From Aldehydirespirator sp965200005 (GTDB lineage Bacteria; Actinomycetota; Acidimicrobiia; Acidimicrobiales; Aldehydirespiratoraceae), in assembly GCA_965200005.1 (NCBI GenBank), contig OZ241331.1, positions 2,728,001 through 2,792,000 on the forward strand: 64,000 bases of DNA, given 5' to 3'. The first letter of the stretch is position 1, and the number at the start of each line of letters is the position of its first letter. Made by a program: the position numbers and the translations under genes. Below are positions 48,800-57,572 of this stretch, piece after piece. The notes under the pieces were generated by a model. That model was not told where the DNA came from. It saw only the letters and a program-made list of their open reading frames with translations, and ran no database searches.

Positions 48800-49873
48800 T
48801 CACACGTTGAAGCGGAACTCGATCACATCGCCGTCTCGAACCCGGTAGTCACGCCCTTCAGCGCGCAGCAACCCCTGGGACCTGGCCCCCGACCAGGATC
48901 CCGCAACGACTAGGTCCTCGAATGCGATGGTCTCCGCCCTGATGAAGCCTCGCTCCATGTCGCTGTGAACCTTGCCGGCACACCTCGCTGCAGTTGAACC
49001 TGCTTCAAACGTCCAAGCTCTTGTTTCGGTCGGGCCGGTCGTCAAGAACGTGCGCAGGCCGAGCAGCCGGTAGGCGCTGTTGAGAAACCGGTCACGTGCT
49101 CCAGTTCCAAGGCCCAGGGCCTCAAGCATTTCGGGTCGCTCGGCCTCATCAAGTTGTGCGGCTTCGGCTTCGAGTTGCACACACAGCGGCACAACCTCGG
49201 CGGCACCGATCGCTGAGCGCACCGGCTCCGCCACTTGCTGTGCTATGGGTATCTGCTCTTCGGAGATGTTGACCACTGCCAGCACCGGTTTGGCCGTTAG
49301 CAAAAAGAACGGTTGCAGGCGCTGCCACTGAGCGTCACTGAAGCCTGCCCGATATAGCGGCACGCCCGCTTCAAGTACGGCCACAGCTTGGGATAGCAAC
49401 TTCACAGCCGGCCGTATGTCCGCATCACCTTTGGCCATACGTGACAACTTCTCAAGCTGGCGTGTGGCGCTCTCCAGATCGGCAAGCGCCAACTCGATCT
49501 CGAGTATCTCAAAGCTCTCGAGCGGATCACTCTCGCCCGTCACGTCTTCATCTTCAAATGCTCTGAGCACATAGACAATGGCGTCCGTGTCACGCACCCG
49601 CCCCAGAAAAGCGTTGCCAAGACCCTCACCACGACTCGATCCGGCCACGAGTCCCCCGATGTCGGTGAACTGCACCGATGCGTGAACGATGCGGCGGCTC
49701 TTGCTCATGCGTGCCAGCACAGCGAGGCGCTCATCGGGCACCTTTGCCACACCGACGCTGGCTGAGGTCGTCGCGAAGGCGTGCCGCGCGATAGGTAGAT
49801 CGGCTCCTACTAGAGCGTTGTGTAAAGAGGTCTTGCCGGAGTTAGGTAAACCGACGAACCCGAACCGTTGCAC
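48800..49873 (-). CDS. ychF: Ribosome-associated ATPase YchF
   Basis: 357 residues of the Obg-like GTPase superfamily. P-loop GLPNSGKTS at 8-16 (usual members have NVGKS), G3-like FTDIGGLVAGSSRGEGLGN, and N-x-x-E in the G4 position (VNISEE), which gives YchF its preference for ATP. The C-terminal TGS-like domain ends AEGRDYRVRDGDVIEFRFNV. It acts at the ribosome and in oxidative stress responses. Neighbour of the bL37-like gene. Confidence 0.95.
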   Translation of the reverse strand: MQRFGFVGLPNSGKTSLHNALVGADLPIARHAFATTSASVGVAKVPDERLAVLARMSKSRRIVHASVQFTDIGGLVAGSSRGEGLGNAFLGRVRDTDAIVYVLRAFEDEDVTGESDPLESFEILEIELALADLESATRQLEKLSRMAKGDADIRPAVKLLSQAVAVLEAGVPLYRAGFSDAQWQRLQPFFLLTAKPVLAVVNISEEQIPIAQQVAEPVRSAIGAAEVVPLCVQLEAEAAQLDEAERPEMLEALGLGTGARDRFLNSAYRLLGLRTFLTTGPTETRAWTFEAGSTAARCAGKVHSDMERGFIRAETIAFEDLVVAGSWSGARSQGLLRAEGRDYRVRDGDVIEFRFNV

Positions 49874-49974
49874 CTGCGTTCCCGATCACGGCCACAGCCA
49901 CAGCCAAACCCGAAGTCTCGACCTTCACGTGTGGCCAAGTTCGGGGCGGCCGTTCAGAGCAGGCCGCTACTCGA

Positions 49975-50064
49975 TCAGCTATTGCGACCAGCGTTTGGCT
50001 TGCGTCCGTGATTTGCCTTTGAGCGGCGGGCCTTGGCGCGCCTCTTGCTCGTGCGCTTAGACAT
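49975..50064 (-). CDS. bL37-like ribosomal protein, 29 residues
   Basis: A 29-residue basic peptide: MSKRTSKRRAKARRSKANHG followed by RKPNAGRNS. The SKANHGRKPNA segment matches the small mycobacterial large-subunit protein bL37 (SKANHGKRPN). The ATG lies 7 nt after a TAGCGT box and lacks a ribosome-binding site, predicting a leaderless mRNA. It is on the same strand as ychF (gap about 100 bp) and divergent from the PHP gene. Confidence 0.88.
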   Translation of the reverse strand: MSKRTSKRRAKARRSKANHGRKPNAGRNS

Positions 50065-50071
50065 GGCCGTG

Positions 50072-50077
50072 ACGCTA
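50072..50077 (-). promoter_or_regulatory. -10 box of a leaderless promoter for the bL37-like gene
   Basis: TAGCGT on the minus strand, 7 nt before ATG 50064. A TTGCTT about 14 nt upstream is a weak -35 candidate. Confidence 0.45.
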
Positions 50078-50129
50078 TCGCCTCCGCCCCAAAGCAACGC
50101 GGCAACAACAACTACCATCGACCAACACC

Positions 50130-51155
50130 GTGGAACCGACAACAGCTCTGGCTTTAGCCATCCATTACCTCGACCGGGAGCTAGCAGCCGCTCCCAAAGT
50201 GCGAGCGTTTCGCCGTGCTCTAGGCATCATCTCTGGCCTAAGCGACGACGAGGTACGAGAGAGAGCCGAACACGAAACCCTCACCGAACTCAAAGGGATC
50301 GGTGCCAGCACCTCCAAGGTGATCACCGAAGCCCTGGGCGGAGTGACAGACGGCTATCTGGCGGCTCTTGAGCGCCGTAGCCGGGTACCTCGGGGAGCGG
50401 GAGCCGAACTGCTAGGCCAACTTCGGGGCGACTGTCACTGCCACACAACCTTCTCAGATGGTGGAGCGAGCCTCGCCCAGATGGCTCACACCGCCGCAGC
50501 GCTGGGGCACGAATGGCTCGTCATTACCGATCATTCGGCTCGCCTGACCGTGGCTCACGGGCTTAACGAGGAACGCCTCGGGATCCAGCTCGAGGAGATC
50601 GCAGTACGCAACGCCGAGATGGCACCTTTCAGGATTTTCACTGGCATGGAAGTGGACATTCTTGAGGACGGATCGCTCGACCTGTCCGCTGAGATGCTCA
50701 GCCGACTCGACGTGGTTGTTGCCTCGGTTCACTCCAAACTGCGCATGCCCTCAGCAGAGATGACGCCTCGCATGGTCGCAGCGATCGCGAACCCCCATAG
50801 CGACATCTTGGGACACTGCACGAATCGCAAACTCTCGGGACGTGGCCGACCACCCTCGAGTTTCGATGCCGGCGTTGTCTTTGCAGCCTGCGCGCACTTC
50901 GACAAAGCAGTCGAGATCAACTGCCGCCCCGAACGCCGGGATCCGCCCGAAGAGTTACTCAAGCTGGCACTTGATTGGGGTTGCAAAGTGGCAATCAACA
51001 GCGACGCTCACGCCACCGGGCAACTTGAGTGGCAGCCCTTCGGTGCCGACAAAGCTCACCGCTGCGGTGTCAGTGCCTCGCAGGTCATCAACACTTTCAC
51101 CGCCCCCGAGTTAGTTGCCTGGACAGCCACACATTCGCAAGCCATCGGCACCTAA
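50130..51155 (+). CDS. PHP-domain phosphoesterase with N-terminal helix-hairpin-helix (PolX-like)
   Basis: 341 residues. An N-terminal helical part with a helix-hairpin-helix (LTELKGIGASTSKVITEAL, 51-69) resembles the 8-kDa/fingers part of family X DNA polymerases. From residue 100 a PHP domain with GDCHCHTTFSDG (H103, H105), ITDHS, GMEVDILEDG, and the late AINSDAHATGQ supplies the trinuclear metal site. No polymerase palm motif lies between, so it is a PHP exonuclease or phosphatase rather than a full PolX. Starts at GTG 50130 without a clear ribosome-binding site; divergent from the bL37-like gene. Confidence 0.85.
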   Translation: MEPTTALALAIHYLDRELAAAPKVRAFRRALGIISGLSDDEVRERAEHETLTELKGIGASTSKVITEALGGVTDGYLAALERRSRVPRGAGAELLGQLRGDCHCHTTFSDGGASLAQMAHTAAALGHEWLVITDHSARLTVAHGLNEERLGIQLEEIAVRNAEMAPFRIFTGMEVDILEDGSLDLSAEMLSRLDVVVASVHSKLRMPSAEMTPRMVAAIANPHSDILGHCTNRKLSGRGRPPSSFDAGVVFAACAHFDKAVEINCRPERRDPPEELLKLALDWGCKVAINSDAHATGQLEWQPFGADKAHRCGVSASQVINTFTAPELVAWTATHSQAIGT

Positions 51156-51202
51156 CCTGCTCGCCCGGTGAGCCCAGGCACTCCTGTGCCCCTTGACCCC
51201 TA

Positions 51203-51274
51203 AGTGCCGCTACTCCGGCAACGCACTCGCAAGCCTCTAGTGCCGCAGCGCCGGCAATGCATTCGCACAACCTT
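51203..51274 (+). repeat. 36-bp imperfect tandem duplication upstream of the BMP lipoprotein gene
   Basis: Units 51203-51238 and 51239-51274 share agtgccgc....ccggcaa[ct]gca[ct]tcgca and end in cct[ct]t. The array ends 59 bp before the start codon, in the likely promoter zone; it could hold paired operator sites. Confidence 0.65.
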
Positions 51275-51333
51275 GGTGGGGTCGATTAGCATCCTGGCGA
51301 CACAGTCACCCAAAGTTCACCTGGAGGGAACCC

Positions 51334-52524
51334 ATGCGCAAGCAGGCACGCCTAATTGCCGCGCTCCTAGTTTCGTTTGCCCTACTCGCCGCCGGATGCG
51401 GCGATGATGAGCCAGAAGTAGCCGACTCTGATGACGGCACCGACGCAACAGAAGCCGAAGCCACACCGACAACCGCAGCCGAAGCTGAGATGGAAGCCGA
51501 GGAGCCGGAGCCGGCAGAAGAGGCTGAGGACACCATGGAAGCCGCACCGATGACTGATGTCACGGTCGGTCTGGTGTTTGATATCGGTGGTCGCGGCGAC
51601 CAGTCGTTCAACGACTCTGCGGCAGCAGGTATTGAGCGTGCCCATGCGGAACTCGGTATCGAGTTCACGGAGGCGTCACCCGAAGCGGACGGCTCAAACC
51701 GTGCCGAGTTGTTGCAACTTGCTGCCGATGCTCACGATGTGGTGATCGCAGTCGGGTTCCTCTTTGAGGGCGATGCTGCCGCTGTTGGTGCCGAGAACCC
51801 CGACACCTTGTTTGGTGTCGTCGACTCGGCCATGATCAACTGGGGCGCCGATCCTCCCGCTCCTTACGGCGAAAATATTGCCGGCCTGGTGTTCGCCGAA
51901 CATGAGGGATCATTCCTCGTCGGTGCCGCCGCAGCACTCAAAAGCGAGACGGGCACTGTTGGATTCATCGGTGGTGTCGCCAACGTTGGCGGTTTGATCG
52001 AGCGATTCCAGGCAGGCTTCGAAGCCGGCGCCCGCACTCTCAACCCCGACATCGAAATCATCTCCAACTACATCACCCAGGCACCCGACTTTGATGGCTT
52101 CAACGCTCCCGACAGGGCTAAAGAGGTCGCACTAGCGATGTATGACAGCGGTGCGGACATCGTTTATCACGCTGCTGGTGGTTCTGGTGCGGGTCTATTC
52201 CAGGCAGCTCTTGAGCAGAGCGAAGCGACCGGCTCAAAGGTTTGGGCCATCGGCGTCGATTCCGACCAATACCACACCGCCGGTGAAGCCGTGCGCGATT
52301 ACATCTTGACTTCGATGCTCAAGCGGGTTGACGTTTCGATCTTTGAGATGATCCGCTCAGCAATCGATGGCACGATGCAGCCAGGCCCGACCACCTACGA
52401 CCTCTCCGTTGATGGCGTCGGCTACAGCCAGTCAGGCGGCTTCGTCGATGACATCGTCGACCAGCTGGACGCTTACAAGGCAGACATAGTGTCCGGGGCC
52501 ATTGAGGTGCCGACCGAGCCCTAA
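51334..52524 (+). CDS. BMP/PnrA-family substrate-binding lipoprotein
   Basis: 396 residues. A signal peptide with lipobox LAAGC (C22) is followed by an acidic Ala/Glu/Thr linker (23-70) and then a basic-membrane-protein domain: VTVGLVFDIGGRGDQSFNDSA, VDSAMINWG, GFIGGVANVGGLIERFQAGF, and IVYHAAGGSGAGLFQAA. PnrA-like proteins bind purine nucleosides, so nucleoside uptake is the first guess. GGAGGG lies 6 nt before the ATG. It heads a four-gene ABC transporter operon. Confidence 0.94.
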   Translation: MRKQARLIAALLVSFALLAAGCGDDEPEVADSDDGTDATEAEATPTTAAEAEMEAEEPEPAEEAEDTMEAAPMTDVTVGLVFDIGGRGDQSFNDSAAAGIERAHAELGIEFTEASPEADGSNRAELLQLAADAHDVVIAVGFLFEGDAAAVGAENPDTLFGVVDSAMINWGADPPAPYGENIAGLVFAEHEGSFLVGAAAALKSETGTVGFIGGVANVGGLIERFQAGFEAGARTLNPDIEIISNYITQAPDFDGFNAPDRAKEVALAMYDSGADIVYHAAGGSGAGLFQAALEQSEATGSKVWAIGVDSDQYHTAGEAVRDYILTSMLKRVDVSIFEMIRSAIDGTMQPGPTTYDLSVDGVGYSQSGGFVDDIVDQLDAYKADIVSGAIEVPTEP

Positions 52525-52602
52525 ACACAGGCAGCGGGTTACGTCGGCGGCAGGGCCACGACGAGCCTCAAGTACTCTTCAAGAATTCAAACAATTCAGA
52601 TA

Positions 52603-52651
52603 GAGACCGCAGTGGTCTCAAGTCGCCGGGCCGGACTAATATCCGGCCCGG
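52603..52651 (+). promoter_or_regulatory. Two hairpins between the binding-protein and ATPase genes
   Basis: GAGACC-GCAGT-GGTCTC (52603-52619) and CCGGGCCGGA-CTAATA-TCCGGCCCGG (52626-52651, a perfect 10-bp stem). The second ends 22 bp before the ATPase start and has no T-tract. Such intercistronic structures commonly protect the upstream binding-protein mRNA or attenuate read-through, giving more binding protein than ATPase. Confidence 0.6.
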
Positions 52652-52673
52652 TGGCTGTAGGGGGCGGAGCCGG

Positions 52674-54206
52674 GTGACGCTTGCAATTGAGCTAGCAGGC
52701 ATTACCAAACGCTTCCCCGGCGTGATTGCCAACGACGACATCCATCTCGAAGTCGCCGAAGGTGAGATTCACGCCATCTGCGGCGAGAACGGCGCCGGCA
52801 AGTCGACCCTGATGAAGATCCTCTACGGGATGCAGCCCCCTGACGCTGGCACGATCAAGATCCGTGGTACGCAGGTAACCCTGAACTCGCCTGCCGAAGC
52901 CATCGAACTCGGTATCGGCATGGTTCACCAACACTTCATGCTTGCCGATCAACTGACAGTGCTCGAAAACGTCATCCTCGGCGCGGAACCGATGCGATCG
53001 TTCGGTCGTATCGACTTCGAGGCGGGCAAGCAGCACCTAGACGAGGTCGGGCGGGCCTACGGGCTTGACATCAACGCCGACGACCTAGTGGAGACCCTCG
53101 AGGTTGGTGAGCGCCAACGGGTCGAGATCATCAAGGTGCTCTATCGTGGCGCCAAGATCTTGATCCTCGATGAGCCGACGGCGGTGCTTGTCCCCCAGGA
53201 AGTGGACGAGTTGTTCCGCAACATCCGCGAACTCAAAGCCAGGGGCGCCACGATCCTGTTCATCGACCACAAGCTCGATGAGGTGCTCGCAATCGCTGAC
53301 ACGATCACGGTGCTGCGTCAAGGCCGCACCGTCGGCACCGTGAAGCCCCAAGATGTCACCGCCCATGATCTCGCCGAGATGATGATCGGCTCGGAGCTGC
53401 CCACCCCCGATGCCGGAGTGTCAACTGTCACCAGCGAGGTCGCGCTCGAAGTCAACGATCTAAGCGTCATCGGTGAAGGTGGCAGACCGGTGGTTGATGA
53501 TGTGCGCTTGAGAGTGCGTCGTGGCGAGATCGTCGGGATCGCCGGGGTCGAAGGTAACGGTCAATCCGAACTGGTAAGCGCGATCATCGGCACCGATGCA
53601 CCCGATCAGGGAACTGTCTCGCTGCTCGGTACCGACATTACTCACAGTTCTGTGCGGCATCGCCGTGAGATGGGGCTCGGTTACGTGCCACAAGACCGCC
53701 ATCGAGATGGGCTGTTGCTAGCAGCCACCCTTTGGGAGAACACCGCGCTGGGTCACCAAACCGAAAAGCCCTACTCGCGGGGACAGTGGCTCAATCGCCT
53801 CGGGATGCGCCGCCGGGCCGATCGGATCAAGGTCGACTTCGATGTGCGTACACCGGGGATCGAGGTTTCTGCGCATGCGCTTTCTGGCGGAAACCAGCAG
53901 AAGCTAATTGTCGGCCGGGAGATGGTCGCCCAACCGAGTGTGCTCATCGCGAACCATCCCACCCGCGGGATCGATGTCGGCGCTCAAGCCGCAGTCTGGC
54001 GTGACATCCGCGAGGCCCGCCGCCAGGGTCTGGCAACGCTGCTCGTTTCGGCTGACCTTGATGAGTTGATTGGCCTGTCGGACAGCATCGTGGTGATGCT
54101 GCGAGGCCGCCTTGTCGCTGAACTCGACCCAACCGAGCCAACCGAGATCACACCCCGCGACCTTGGCTCATACATGACCGGCGCAGCGCTCACAGGTAGC
54201 CACTAG
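52674..54206 (+). CDS. ABC transporter ATPase with two fused nucleotide-binding domains (nucleoside/BMP type)
   Basis: 510 residues. The first domain has Walker A CGENGAGKSTLMK, a signature loop EVGERQRVEI and Walker B ILILDEPTAVL. The second is degenerate: GVEGNGQSELV at Walker A and VLIANHPTRGIDVG at Walker B, but a good LSGGNQQK signature. This asymmetry is normal for the RbsA/MglA-like and BMP-type transporters. It energises uptake through the two permeases that follow (gap 2 bp). GTG start, 22 bp after a strong hairpin. Confidence 0.95.
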   Translation: MTLAIELAGITKRFPGVIANDDIHLEVAEGEIHAICGENGAGKSTLMKILYGMQPPDAGTIKIRGTQVTLNSPAEAIELGIGMVHQHFMLADQLTVLENVILGAEPMRSFGRIDFEAGKQHLDEVGRAYGLDINADDLVETLEVGERQRVEIIKVLYRGAKILILDEPTAVLVPQEVDELFRNIRELKARGATILFIDHKLDEVLAIADTITVLRQGRTVGTVKPQDVTAHDLAEMMIGSELPTPDAGVSTVTSEVALEVNDLSVIGEGGRPVVDDVRLRVRRGEIVGIAGVEGNGQSELVSAIIGTDAPDQGTVSLLGTDITHSSVRHRREMGLGYVPQDRHRDGLLLAATLWENTALGHQTEKPYSRGQWLNRLGMRRRADRIKVDFDVRTPGIEVSAHALSGGNQQKLIVGREMVAQPSVLIANHPTRGIDVGAQAAVWRDIREARRQGLATLLVSADLDELIGLSDSIVVMLRGRLVAELDPTEPTEITPRDLGSYMTGAALTGSH

Positions 54207-54208
54207 CG

Positions 54209-55327
54209 ATGGGACGCCAATGGCAGCGCAAGGTGCTGTTCGCATCTACCGCCCCAGTAGCGGCGCTAGTGATCGCGGTTGTGCTCTCGTCGATTGTGCT
54301 GATCATCTCGGGAAGCAATCCCCTGGCTGCTTACGCCGACATGATCGGCCACGCCAGCAAGCTTGAGACCCAGGTCGACATCCTCAACCGGGCCACGCCG
54401 CTTTATCTATCGGGCGTGGCCGCCGCTATCGGCTTCAGGATGAACCTGTTCAACATCGGGGTCGAAGGTCAATATTTGCTGGCGTTCATCGTGGCTGCTC
54501 ACCTTGGTGCCCAGGTCACGCTCCCGTCGGTGCTTCACATCAGCTTCATCTTGCTAGTCGCCATGGCAGTCGGGGGTGCGTTCTCGGGTGCGGCTGGCGT
54601 TTTGAAGGTCACCCGGGGCGTGAACGAGGTGATCTCCACGATCATGCTCAACGCAGTTGTCATCTCGGGTCTCGCCGCCTGGTGGATCGTTGAATGGCAG
54701 GCCGGTGGCGAGATCTCTGCGACCGGTGGTCGGGTCGGCACTGAACCGATCGCCGAGAGCGGCATGTTGCCTGACATCAACGCCCTGCTTGAGTTCTTCA
54801 CACGTGAGATCCGACAAGGCAAACAACTAACCGGTGTGCTCGTCATCGCTCTGGCCGTCGGGGTGATCTATCACGTGCTGTTGAACCGCACCGTGTTTGG
54901 TTATGACCTTCGTGCTAGCGGCGCGAACCCGACCGCGGCCCATGTTGGTGGTGTGTCACCCAAGCGCATGGTCGTCTTCGCCATGACACTTTCGGGTGTC
55001 GTAGCCGGCCTCGTCGGGATGACCGAGCTGATGAACACCGGCTATTACCCGTCCAACCCGATCAGCCTGCTTGGCTTCACCGGAATCGCTGTGGCGCTGC
55101 TCGGGCGTAACCATCCCGCCGGGGTCGCCGTAGCAGCATTGATTTTTGCCTTCCTCGATGTTTCCTCTGGAATCCTGCAGATCTCTGGAGCCGCCTCACG
55201 CGAGATCGTGGAGATCATGAAGGGCGTCATCATCCTCACAGCTGTGATTGCTTACGAAGTTGTGCGGCGGGTTCGTGAACGTGAAGAAGCCGCAGCGGCG
55301 GCCGCAGCCATGGCAACAACGACATGA
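54209..55327 (+). CDS. ABC transporter permease (BMP/nucleoside type), subunit 1
   Basis: 372 residues, about 8-10 membrane helices, BPD_transp_2 family. IGFRMNLFNIGVEGQYLLAF and the cytoplasmic coupling segment TRGVNEVISTIMLN are characteristic. The C-terminus is Ala/Glu rich. Overlaps the next permease gene by 4 bp. Confidence 0.93.
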   Translation: MGRQWQRKVLFASTAPVAALVIAVVLSSIVLIISGSNPLAAYADMIGHASKLETQVDILNRATPLYLSGVAAAIGFRMNLFNIGVEGQYLLAFIVAAHLGAQVTLPSVLHISFILLVAMAVGGAFSGAAGVLKVTRGVNEVISTIMLNAVVISGLAAWWIVEWQAGGEISATGGRVGTEPIAESGMLPDINALLEFFTREIRQGKQLTGVLVIALAVGVIYHVLLNRTVFGYDLRASGANPTAAHVGGVSPKRMVVFAMTLSGVVAGLVGMTELMNTGYYPSNPISLLGFTGIAVALLGRNHPAGVAVAALIFAFLDVSSGILQISGAASREIVEIMKGVIILTAVIAYEVVRRVREREEAAAAAAAMATTT

Positions 55328-56613
55328 CCGTGCTCCAAGACATCATGCGATCACTGAGAGATGTTCTCGATCGCCTGCCCGTGTGGGCGAGATGGATGGT
55401 GTATGCGGCCATCGGCGTGCTCGTGCTCACGATCGTGCAAGGGTTCGACGACACCGGACAACTCACAGCGACCACCTCATCGCAGGCGATGTTGCGCTGG
55501 GCGGTTCCGATCATGCTCGCCGGACTCGGAGGATTGTTCTCTGAGCGTGCCGGTGTCGTGAACATTGGCCTTGAAGGAATGCTGATTCTTGGGACCTGGT
55601 TCGGGGCCTGGGGCGCGATCAACTATGGCGGCTGGGCTGGGCTGCTTATCGGCATGATCGGTGGAGCTATTGGTGGCTTGATCCATGCCATTGCCACCGT
55701 GTCGTTCGGGGTTGATCACATCATCTCGGGTGTGGCCATCAACGTGACCGCGCCAGGTGTCACCAGGTTCCTGTCATCTGAAGTGTTGACCGGCTACGAC
55801 GGCGGTTCGATCACCCAGTCGCCACGGACAACCGGGGTCGGCAAGTTCACGGTGCCGTTCTTGGCAGGCGGCGACCTGTTCGGCTGGGATACACCTGACA
55901 TATTGGGGTGGTTCACCGACAAGGACTGGTTCTTCGTGTCGGACTTCACTGGTCTGGCACGGGGGCTCACAGCGCAGCTCTCAATTGCCACGGTGATCGC
56001 ATTCGCTTTGGTGCCGGTAACGGCTTGGCTGATCTGGCGCACACGTTTCGGGCTGCGACTGCGGATCTGCGGTGAACATCCCGTCGGCGGTGAGAGCCAG
56101 GGAATCAATATCTACCTCTACAAGTACATCGGCGTTGCGATGAGCGGCGCCCTAGCGGGCCTCGGGGGTGCCTTCATCGCCAGCCCCGAGTTGGGAGGCC
56201 TTTACCTTGAAGGCCAGACCAACGGCCGCGGCTATATCGGTTTGGCTGCCCTGATTTTTGGCAACTGGCGCCCCGGCGGGGTGATGGCTGGAGCGTTGCT
56301 ATTCGGGTACCCGTTCGGGGTGGGTTTGCGTGACCTTGACGGTTCGGCCTCGCATGCGCTCCTGCTGGTGAACACTGTTGCTTTGCTTGCGGTGCTGGTG
56401 TGGGCTTTGCGGCGGCGGCGGCGTATCGACGCCGGGATTGCCGGGGTGCTTGCCGGTGGTGCGGCTCTCTGGTATCTGCTGTCGACTTCCGTGCCCGATT
56501 GGTGGATTGAGATCTTGCCGTATGTGATCGTGCTCGTGGTTCTGATCTTCTTCTCGCAGCGTTTGCGGATGCCACGAGCCGACGGTATGCGTTACCGCCG
56601 CGGCGAGGCCTGA
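55324..56613 (+). CDS. ABC transporter permease (BMP/nucleoside type), subunit 2
   Basis: 429 residues, BPD_transp_2 family, many membrane helices. It parallels subunit 1 with SERAGVVNIGLEGMLILG and the coupling segment GVDHIISGVAINVTAPG. A hydrophilic loop (about 155-215) and two extra C-terminal helices make it longer than usual. Completes the operon lipoprotein-ATPase-permease-permease. Confidence 0.93.
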   Translation: MTVLQDIMRSLRDVLDRLPVWARWMVYAAIGVLVLTIVQGFDDTGQLTATTSSQAMLRWAVPIMLAGLGGLFSERAGVVNIGLEGMLILGTWFGAWGAINYGGWAGLLIGMIGGAIGGLIHAIATVSFGVDHIISGVAINVTAPGVTRFLSSEVLTGYDGGSITQSPRTTGVGKFTVPFLAGGDLFGWDTPDILGWFTDKDWFFVSDFTGLARGLTAQLSIATVIAFALVPVTAWLIWRTRFGLRLRICGEHPVGGESQGINIYLYKYIGVAMSGALAGLGGAFIASPELGGLYLEGQTNGRGYIGLAALIFGNWRPGGVMAGALLFGYPFGVGLRDLDGSASHALLLVNTVALLAVLVWALRRRRRIDAGIAGVLAGGAALWYLLSTSVPDWWIEILPYVIVLVVLIFFSQRLRMPRADGMRYRRGEA

Positions 56614-56647
56614 GTCTCAGGGTTCACGACCTGCAGGTGGACAACCA

Positions 56648-57505
56648 GTGGCGCTAAGCGACGCTCAACTTGAGTCATGGGAAGCTGATGGCTTCCTGGT
56701 GTTGGAGGGATTTGTCTCGAAGCAGCGGTGCGACGCGCTGAAGGCTCATGTCAATGCAATGCTCAAGAACATTGACCCGGCACGTGATGGTGGCCTGACA
56801 GTGTTCTCTACGACAGAGCAGAGCCACGCGCAAGATGCCTGGTTTCTCGGTTCGGGTGACACCGTGCGCTGGTTCTTCGAAGACGGTGCTATAGCGGAAG
56901 GCGACCTTTCGAGACCGCTGCACTTAAGCGTCAACAAACTTGGCCATGCCATGCATGACCTTGACCCCGAGTTCAGCGCCTTCTCACGCACACCCGAGTT
57001 GGCTGATGTAGCTCACTCGCTGGGGTTCGTCGATCCTCAACTGTTGCAGTCGATGTACATCTTCAAGCAGCCAGGCATTGGCGGCGAAGTGATCTGTCAC
57101 TGTGACCACACCTTTTTGTGGACGGAACCCCAGAGCGTGGTCGGGCTCTGGTTCGCGATCGAGGACGCAACCGTTGATAACGGTTGCATGTGGGCTGTGC
57201 CCGGTGGTCACCGGATACCGGTGAAGGGACGCTTCCGGCTCGTTGACCCCGACGACCGCAGCAAGGGCACCACCATGGACACCTTCGACGAAACGCCCTA
57301 TCCAACAGACGAGTTGGTGCCCCTTGAAGCCGAAGCCGGCACGCTAATTGCCCTACACGGCACCTTGCCGCATTGGAGCGCGGCCAACACGTCGCCACAT
57401 AGCCGCCACGCTTACACGATCCATGTCATCGACGGCGCTGCGAATTACCTAGCTGACAACTGGTTGCAGCGGAGCCCTGAGATGCCCCTTCGAGGTTTCA
57501 ACTAG
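56648..57505 (+). CDS. Phytanoyl-CoA dioxygenase (PhyH) family protein
   Basis: 285 residues of the Fe(II)/2-oxoglutarate oxygenase fold. The iron-binding facial triad is visible: H151-x-D153 in CHCDHTF and a distal His, probably H242 in TLPHWSAANTS, followed by R253 for 2-oxoglutarate. NGCMWAVPGGHR is the PhyH version of the ENG-PGSH segment. Members hydroxylate very different small molecules. It lies 34 bp after the transporter operon on the same strand, so its substrate may be related to what that transporter imports (inference only). GGTGG precedes GTG 56648 by 7 nt. Confidence 0.88.
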   Translation: MALSDAQLESWEADGFLVLEGFVSKQRCDALKAHVNAMLKNIDPARDGGLTVFSTTEQSHAQDAWFLGSGDTVRWFFEDGAIAEGDLSRPLHLSVNKLGHAMHDLDPEFSAFSRTPELADVAHSLGFVDPQLLQSMYIFKQPGIGGEVICHCDHTFLWTEPQSVVGLWFAIEDATVDNGCMWAVPGGHRIPVKGRFRLVDPDDRSKGTTMDTFDETPYPTDELVPLEAEAGTLIALHGTLPHWSAANTSPHSRHAYTIHVIDGAANYLADNWLQRSPEMPLRGFN

Positions 57506-57528
57506 AGCGTTCTTTCGAGGCTCGTATT

Positions 57529-57545
57529 CGTCGCGGCGCGCGACG
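57529..57545. terminator. Hairpin between convergent PhyH and lgt genes
   Basis: CGTCGCG-GCG-CGCGACG, a 7-bp GC-rich stem with a 3-nt loop in the 67-bp gap between convergent genes. No T-tract on either side. Confidence 0.4.
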
Positions 57546-57572
57546 CGTGCCGCTGCGATCTGGGAAAGTTGT

